Below, one piece after another: positions 53,701-62,700 of a DNA stretch of 64,000 nt. Source of the DNA: Gambelia wislizenii (taxonomy: Eukaryota; Chordata; Lepidosauria; Squamata; Crotaphytidae); NCBI GenBank assembly GCA_030847615.1, contig JAUMIR010000001.1:289442187-289506186 (forward strand), read 5' to 3'. Every line of letters starts with the position of its first letter. Within the stretch, counting starts at the first letter, position 1. A program made the position numbers and the translations under genes. The notes below the pieces were generated by a model. It was given only the letters and a program-made list of their open reading frames with translations, had not been told where the DNA came from and ran no database searches.

Positions 53701-56700
53701 ACTTGTATGTATTATTGCTGTTTTAAAATAACAAATGAATCAATTAAAGTCACAATTATGCTTTGGATTCCAATGGATGTCTTCATTTTTCAGAAAAAAG
53801 TGAATGCCACAAACTATGCACTGTCAGGAGACCAGAATTTTATGCTGTTAGAAAGCAATTACTCTAAGGTAAAAAGTTTGTTTTATGGGGGAGGGAATGA
53901 AATACTGTACCCTCTAGGGAATTTCTTGGGAGAAGAAAAAACAAATACTCTGTTTCTTTGCCAACCTGCCTTCCCAGCCCTTCAGGATGAATCAATTCTT
54001 GTGTGTTCATCTATAGCAGCAGTGGTGGTGGTGTGGGTCCCTTCACAATGCTTTTATGCAAAGGGCCAACCTCATTTCGCTGCCAAAAGTCCTTTTCCAG
54101 GGTACCTGTGGGTGAATTCCGCTCTACTTTTGTTCCCAAGGGGCTGAGGTTATTTTGGATGACAACTCCTATTGGTCCTGCTGTATGAAGAATACTGTTG
54201 ATTGTGTATTCCTACAAGGCAGAGGGTTGGACTAGATGGCCCTTGTGGTCCCTTCCAACTCTATGAGCCTATGATTCTATGAAATAGGGAGGAGTGAAAG
54301 GCTCCATAGGAAGAAAGAAATAACTTTTATCTGTCTAATGTTATTATCTTAACTAATTTTATACTCTAATTGTAACATTTTCAGCTTTGGAGGTACTCTT
54401 ATACAGCATCTTATCACATATATGATCTCATAAATGGGTAAGACTAGAGGACAAGTCAAACTTGCTCACTCATTTTTAACTGTTTGTTTCTTACCTATAC
54501 CCTTGCTTGGCTGAATACCTAAAAAAAACCAAAAACCCAGAGTTTTCCCCCCTACCTATTATCCTCTAGGTTCTGTTCTCAGAAGTTCTGTTATAGACTT
54601 TATTCTGTTTTTGAGGGCAAGGCACAGGTCCTTTTCAATTGTGGCACCACAATTGCTCCCTGGATAGTTCAGCTTATGTACTTCCTCTCCCTTCCTGCTC
54701 CTGGCTCAGGCAATCAAAATAGGCTGCTGCCACCATCTTCTTCCTTCACAGTACTTTTTAGTCCATCCATGATGTTCATGTGGAGAGAAAAGAGAAGATA
54801 GCTTCTGTACAGTTCTGGGTAATTGATTGTAAAACTTTGAAGGGTTTAATGTCAGTCTACATCACCTTAAGGCCTCATATTTCCCAGACTATTCTGGATG
54901 CTAACACCCAATCTATGTTTGTCTCTCTGTGTGTGCATATGTGTATTAGTGTGGTATATGTAAAATTGCATGCAAGTAACTGTGCATAAATGAATGGTGA
55001 CAAATCCGGACACTTTATGAATGTCTGAAATGCAGAGATTTACCTGAATACGATTGCCAGCTTTCAGTCAAGTACTGTATATCCCAAATAGTGGGTTAAA
55101 TACACATTTGTTTTTGAAGGTGTTCATGAAACTTACCTGTAATTGTCAAGCTTAGCACATGTGAATTTCAACAGTTTTTACTATTCATTGTAACATGGAC
55201 ATCACAAGGAAATACTGAGTTGAGAATGCACTTTATCATCCTTTATTTTTTTTCCCCCTTTGCAGTGTTTTTGCCACCGAATATGAGCTTCCACATCATA
55301 TTCAGTATATATCCTGGTCACCCATTGGACACAAATTGGTCAGTAAACTAATGAACTGTGAGAATAACGTTACTTTTGGAAGAGTTTTGTTTGCCTTTTC
55401 TGTTTGTTCAGATATCATTTTCACAGGCTTTTTATCTCGGTTTATTGACTGTGCTTAAGAATACTGAATGTTTAACAGTAACACTTCACTGGTTCATAGA
55501 GCTATATGACTCATTAGAAGGGCCCTGTAAGATGAAAGTGTGTGCTTTTGCAGAGTATTGTTCCATCCAGGTTGAAGCACTGTGGCTTGTGCAAAATTAG
55601 ACAAACCAGTCTTCCTGGACATTCCATATCTGGTCTCAGGACAGCTGTACTTGAACAAAAAAAATCAACAAAGGAAGATTGGAAAGAGAAACAGCTGAAT
55701 TGGAATATAGCCACAAATTCCAGTCCATCAACAATGGCTTGAACAAAGACAATAGTTTCTTGCTACACTGCATATATTATAACACTAGTTAATACCCCAG
55801 TCTCATGAGGGTACTCTTGGCCAGTTTATCACATCTCCTTTCTGGTTCTCAACCAGCATCACACTAAATTCCAAAATTCCCTCCACTGTTCATATGGTCA
55901 TCCACCCAACCTGACTATAGGTAAGATCTTTCCTTTGTTCCTAAATGAACATTGTTAAACCGGTCCCCTCATCAACACAGCCACAAGTTTTGCATTTCTG
56001 TGGCTGTTCAACAGCCTGTTTATAAGGTCTGTTCACTCCGTGCATCTGAGGAAGAAGATCAAGTCTATGAAAGCTTATGCTACAACTTCTTTCTCTCAGT
56101 TAGTCTCAAAGGTTCTACAAGATCCCTTTGTAGACAAATGAAAGGACAAGAATTAAGAAAGTAGGACCCTTTGCGACATTCCTCAAGACTGTAAATTCTG
56201 GCCATTTTCTGTCTATCCAGATTGAAGAGAAACCTTAAGTCACTGGGTTGGAGGAGAAAAAAGGCCACCAGTATGGTGACCTCCAAGCAGCTAGGATTGT
56301 GCAAGAACAGAGATTACCTACAGAGTATTCAGAGCAGGCCCTACCATTAGGCAGAGTAAAGGAACTCCCTCAGGCAGCAGATGTCATGATAGGGAAGGAA
56401 AAGGTTATTTGGTTGATTTGTTGTTACTGTCTCATATTTACTGCCAGAGATGGAGGGGAGTGCTTTGGGGATTTTCTGTCTCATGGTTGTCTTGGGATGC
56501 TTTGCAACTCGTCTTGGGGATGTTTGTATGTGTGCATGCAATTTGCTGCTCTGCTTCTGGCTTATCTTGAGCACTTATTGGGAAGGAGTGGAATGTGTCT
56601 CAGCACAGTGCATTCTGGCAGCTCTCCTACTTTTTTCAGAGAACACTACCCATATTACTCCTAATGATCCCTAATGCATTCTCCCTTCTGCTATCCCAGT

Positions 56701-59700
56701 ATGGTGGTGGGGGGGGGGAAGGAAGTGGGAGGAATGATTAAGGACCACAAATCAAGAGTGAGTAATATCATAATACTCATACGTACTATTAGAACCTGGA
56801 GTCATCCACTGAGCTGAATGGTGGAAGATGCAGGACAGAAAAAAAGTTTGTCTTCACACAGCACTTAGGGCTTGTCTACATGGACAATATACCCATATTG
56901 CCCCCATCTTAGATCCCTATAGTTCTGACAATGCAGGGCTTTTGTCCCATTTTGCCCCTGGGCAGTTCTCATGACCCCTGTGGCAAAGATGGGGCAGAAG
57001 ACAGGGTAGGGCCTGATAAAACATTCTGTTAAAATACCTGCTTTAATTCATTCCCACCAGGAGGAAATGGATTGGGCCCTACAAAACTGCAGGAGCCCAT
57101 CCCAGTAGGCCAGCCCATCACTGCAGCTGCCAATCTGCCTCACTCTCTCTGAAGCAGGAAGGAGTTCCACAGCGTGTGACCAAGACTGGTCACATGCAGG
57201 GGGCCCTGGTCACATGTTACGGGCCAGCTTCCTAGCTTCCGAGAGGACAAGGGAGATGGCAGCGGTGGCTACAGTGACAGGCCGGTGTGCCCTTCTGCAC
57301 TTTGTGTCGTTTGGAGGCAGTAATGGGGGAGGAACGGGCCTGATCCATGGCCAGGATATGCTGGCAGGGAGCCAACATATCCCGGCTCATGTATCCTTAA
57401 TTGAACTATGGACTTCACTGCCACATGGTGTAGTTATGGCTGCCAACTTGAAAGGCATTAAAAGGGAATAAGATATGTTCATGAAGATTAGGACCATCAG
57501 TAGCTACAGTTCCAATACCAGAGGGAGGATGTGTCTGTATTTCACTGGCTGGGGAAAGCAACATGATGGTGGAGCTGTCTTCATGTCCTCCTGACAGGCT
57601 TCCAAGAGGCAACTGTTTGGACAGTGTGTGAAGAGAACATAGGACAAGATGGACCTTTGATCTGATGCAATATGGCTCTTTTTAGTGTACTTATATCTAC
57701 TTTTTTCTATCTTTGCTGGATGGACTTTGTTGAGCAATTGCTTGTAGGCTTACAAAAACATGGATACAAATGTTGTTCTTTGTGTAACATACTACTACCC
57801 CAGTCCTGTGAGCAGCAAATGGAGTGGCACAAGCTTTAGCACATCAAAAACTGGCAGTTTGCCCATATCTGTAACATATTCTTTTTCCAGGCACCCTGGA
57901 TGGGTATATAAATAAGCATATGGTTATTGAATTTAGTCTATCCAACACATTTGTGTGATAGGGTGGGCTTTGTAATAATAACTTGCACTTAGACATCATG
58001 TCATCTGAGCAGAGGTTTGCCCAGAGAAAAGACAATGTCTCTGAACCTACGGCTATGGAAGATATACCTAAAATGCAACAATTTTTGCATATGACAATCT
58101 TCTCCAAACAAGGTATCCCAAGATGTTTGGAAGAGCAATGCCTGTCATCCCCCGCCTCCATGGCCATTAAAGAGTACCAGGGTGGAAGCACCAGGCTGGT
58201 ATATACCATGCCATAGTGTCTATGGGTTGGATCCACCATTCTTTATGTGCAAAGCATTTCTATTTGCACAGGAAATTGGGTTGATAATTGGCACGCCTTT
58301 GTCCTGTCCAAATGAAAATCTCTCCCATTTGCATCATCTTTGGATCCAGCCACATATTCGGATGTGGTATGTTCTCTGCAATAACCTTGATCACATACAG
58401 TTAATTGTATCTTGTGCATGTGCTTAAAAGTAATTGGATTTTTCTTCCTAGGCTTATGTATACCAGAATAATATCTATTTGAAACAAGATCCCAGAGAAC
58501 CTGCTATTCAAATAACCAAAAATGGTTATTGGAATGAAATATTTAATGGAATTCCAGACTGGGTTTATGAAGGTAAATCGCATCTTAAAATCAATTTTAC
58601 TTCTTTGTAAGGTAAGTGTTCAGTAATAAAAAACCTGATGCCACCAAATAACAGCCAAATATACTTTGTTGCTTGGTGTTGTTTATTCATAATGCTTGCA
58701 TTTCTCAAAAGGAATTATTTCTTAACATCCTACATCTATGTTTTTCATATCCTGTTGACTCTTTCCTCAAAAAAATCTTTGAAGTAAAAAACAACAACAC
58801 AACTATGTCATAATCAGTTTCTTCCTACCCTCATTTTAGACCTCATATTTCATGTTTCCTCGGCTGTTCCTATTTGTCCAGCTTAAGATCTGATACTTTG
58901 TTTATCTTTGGGCACCTTCAGATGGGAAAAAAATGTCCCAGGAAATGCTAGGTTTTATTCCGGTACAAATTGATTTTATTTTGGAGATCCATATGATGCT
59001 TTTCTTCATCTCAAAGTATTTCCTGTGAGCTCCAAGCATTAACAAAAACTTTTTATACCCACTCCCCCCAGTCAGTTTAAATTAACCCAGGGCTTTCCAA
59101 AATGAAATAAATTGATATCTTGCCATGTGTTTCCACTGTTTGGCCCAGTAAAGATGGCCACCAAGTGAATACAGCTTTTGTTCCCAGGACACAGATTGAG
59201 CAGAGATCAAGCAAAGGAAAGAGGAACGTTACCACTAAAACAAAACCACCCTAATGCTTAACTAGTGTAATATTGCTAGCACATTTTGACTATAATCCCC
59301 ATTAAAAAAAAAGTCTCAGTGGAAATTGATACTGGATGTGACATGCGATAGTGAGAGTGGGAAAGGGAAAGACCCAAAGCAGGGAGGGAAACCCAACACA
59401 TTGCAAGAGAAAACTTGATGCAACCCTATGAATATGCAACGCATACAATCAAAACAAAAAGAATAGGAAAATCTTGATATTTTGAGGCAATCTAATAGAG
59501 CCCTTTATATGATAATATACTATTTTCTGACCAAGGATAATATAACAATATATTTCTGTAATTGAATATGTCATCCAATCTTGGGACTTTTTCGGATGCT
59601 GAAAAATAATGCAAGCAGCCTCGTCAGCTTGCGAGGCTGCTGCGCTGCAAAGCGTCAGTTTCGGATGACGCTCGCCCCTGCCGGTACTGTTGCGGTACCA

Positions 59701-62700
59701 CAGGGAGAGTTGAGCGTCATATTTCCTTAATTTTTACTCATGAAAGTTGATCGTGAATAAAAATCAAGGAAATATGATGCTCAACTCTCCCCCCGGTACC
59801 GCAACAGTACCGGCAGGGGCGAGAGTCATCTGAAACTGACGCTTTGCAGCGCAGCAGCCTCGCAAGCTGACGAGGCTGCTTGCATTACTTTTTAAACGTC
59901 CAAAAAAGTCCTTGGTCTGAGAGATGGGAGATCAAACTATATACTAGTAAATCTTGCAAAATTTGATATAGATTTGTGAGGGTCAGAACTTTGCCAACAG
60001 GACACTTGTGCAGATGTGGAAGGGAAAGGGGGCAATGTCCACTGATTTCTCCTTCTCTAGCTCTGTATCTCCAAAAAAAGGAAAGGAAAAAAAAAAGAGT
60101 TGCTCTGCAAGGTTGGAAGCACCTTCCAGAACACTGTGGAAGATGAGGCCTGGGACAATATGGAGAACACTAGCAACAAGATAGTGCCCTGCACTTGAAG
60201 ACAGGAGAGCATGTTCCAGGGGCTAAGAACAGCTCACATAGCATTTATTCAGTGTCATTGAGTATCTGCTGCCTCAGGTAGCTTCATCACTCTGCCTAAT
60301 GGTAGGGCCAGCACTGGCCAGAAAACTCGGAAATAACATGTCACAAAATGTGCAAATAATTAAGTGAGGTGATGCATCTCCCAGCATGAATTTGCCTAAG
60401 TCCTATTTGAAATCCAAGTGCTGAGAAATCTTTGTATTATTGCTGTTTGTTGTTTGTTTGCTTGTTTATTTAGACTATGGAAGGCTGAAACTGAAAATAA
60501 ATGTGATAAAGTTAAATGTCGTAAGTTGTAACATAAAAACTAACAATTGAAATGATTAATTCATTATACTTAATTAACTCACCAATTAAAACATTTGGCC
60601 AGACCATGGAATTTACAGAGAATGGCATAGAGATTGTCATTTTTGATCTTAGGGTAGTACATGTGTTCACTGGCTCCTTCAAAAGGTTTTTGTCCTTTTA
60701 AAGTTGTCTTCCTCCAACCTAGAACCCCCCCCCCACACACACATGAACTACAAAGCCCATAATAGGATTGTTGCCTAGAAATGGTGGAATTCCACTGCAT
60801 TTGGGAAATGTGAGATTGGGAAATGCTGACCCAGAGCACGGAATTACATCTGAGACATTCTTCAGTTCAGTTTTATAATTATCTGCATCCCTCTTTTCTT
60901 TCCATATCCACCAACACATCATTTACTCTTCAAATGCTTTCCTTGTTAACAGTTAATAAAGAGTGGTTTATTTCCACTCCAAGTATTTATTATTTATGTT
61001 ATGTTATTTTAATTAATTTAATTTATATCCCACCTTTCTCCCTATATGAAATTCAAGGCATCTCACAACCATTTAAACAAAGAACTCCAATAAATGGGTG
61101 GCTAAAAAGATTAGTCACTGAATCAAAGATGAAGAATTCTTAATCTGAAATTTCTGATGATACACAGAACATGTTTCTGCACAGTTGAATCATTGCACTC
61201 TTTCTGTCTATTCTTCTGCTCCACAAACTCAGCTCTTCTGCTCAAAATTTTTTTTCTTCCCCTTCCCCCTTGAATGCTGTCTTCAAAAAGGAATCACACA
61301 GATTAACCTGCTTTACAACAGCCATAGAATACCTTTCCCCTAATCCTAATATGCTTTTTCCTAAGGCAGCAGGCGTTCCTATTTTCTTAACAGAATAAGG
61401 CATATATTAAGTTTTGTTGAGAAATCCAGTGAGTTGGGATAATTGCTAGAAAATGATAATGAATTACTTAACACATTGATTAGTGAGTTATTTCCAAACT
61501 TTGTGTTTATTAAAATTATATACATCATTTCTGACAAGAAAGACACCCAAGATGGCTAAGAAGAGTGGGTTGGTGGCAAGTAGAAAAATGCCATAAAAAA
61601 TAAGCAAGTAAATAAATCAATAAATAATTTCAAATTAAAAAACTTAGGCTAAACAGGCAAAAAACAGATTGATAAAGGGGTTGTTTAGATGAGAGGATTT
61701 AATGCTGATTGCTATGGATTAATGCAAAATCACAGCACCATTCTTTTGTCTTTTTGGACATTTGGCAAAATTGCTGGGTGCAAAGTAATCCAAGTTTGAA
61801 GTTAACACACAGCCATGCCTGCGAATCAAGATGGTGGCAGGGAGTGAATTACTTGCATTATTATTCTCCATGAGTTGTTCTGCGGCACAGTATTATTTTT
61901 TTTACTGTAAATCTAAGGTGCACAAATGTGACCTTCCACTTAAAAAAGCTGTTTGGTTGCCTCAGTACAGCAAAAAAGTGCACGATCGACAACTCCAAAA
62001 TAGCACTTCCGGCCACTTCAGTGCCAGCAAACCCACTCCCCATGTACATCCAACTAATCAGCTTTCCACTTCTGCTCTTATCTGGGAATGTACTGCGATG
62101 TGAATCAGTTGTCCAAATGGGCAATAATGCATATTTCTGCGTATTTTTTAAAAAAAACCTTGGGGAAAAGTCACAAAGGCTTTTTTCCTCAGTTTTTGGA
62201 GTTTTTGGCCCCCCTCCTTCTGAATACGGCGAATCACCATGGGATCTTGTTGGGACAAAAAGTATTCTCCTCAAATTCTATGAGGAGTATTTTCACCATC
62301 TAGACAATACCAAAATCTTTTTGACCAGAGTATCAAACCTTGACTGGAATAATGTCTTTCTCTGCAATACTAGTCTGGATGGCCATGTGTTAGGAGCGCT
62401 TTGATTGGGTATTCCTGCATGGCAGGGGGTTGGACTGGATGGCCCTTGTGGTCTCTTCCAACTCTATGATTCTATGATTTACGGATTCACAGTAGGTGCA
62501 TATGCACCCTTTTAATTAGATTCAAGATAGCATAGTGATCCAGAAGAAAATACGGATGACAAATCTGTAGGGTATAAACAGTGTGTCATGTACAGTACAT
62601 ATAATTTTAGTTGTGGACCTGACATTAGGATACTGTACAATTAATGTTAGTTTTTTGCAGCTTATCAAAGAAACAGTTTTATATATAAAGTGGGCTCCTT

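Noticed and set aside
57214..57471. ORF in FAP intron 7 as an extra exon or gene
   Set aside because: It runs across the end of a Harbinger-like element and shows no conserved domain.
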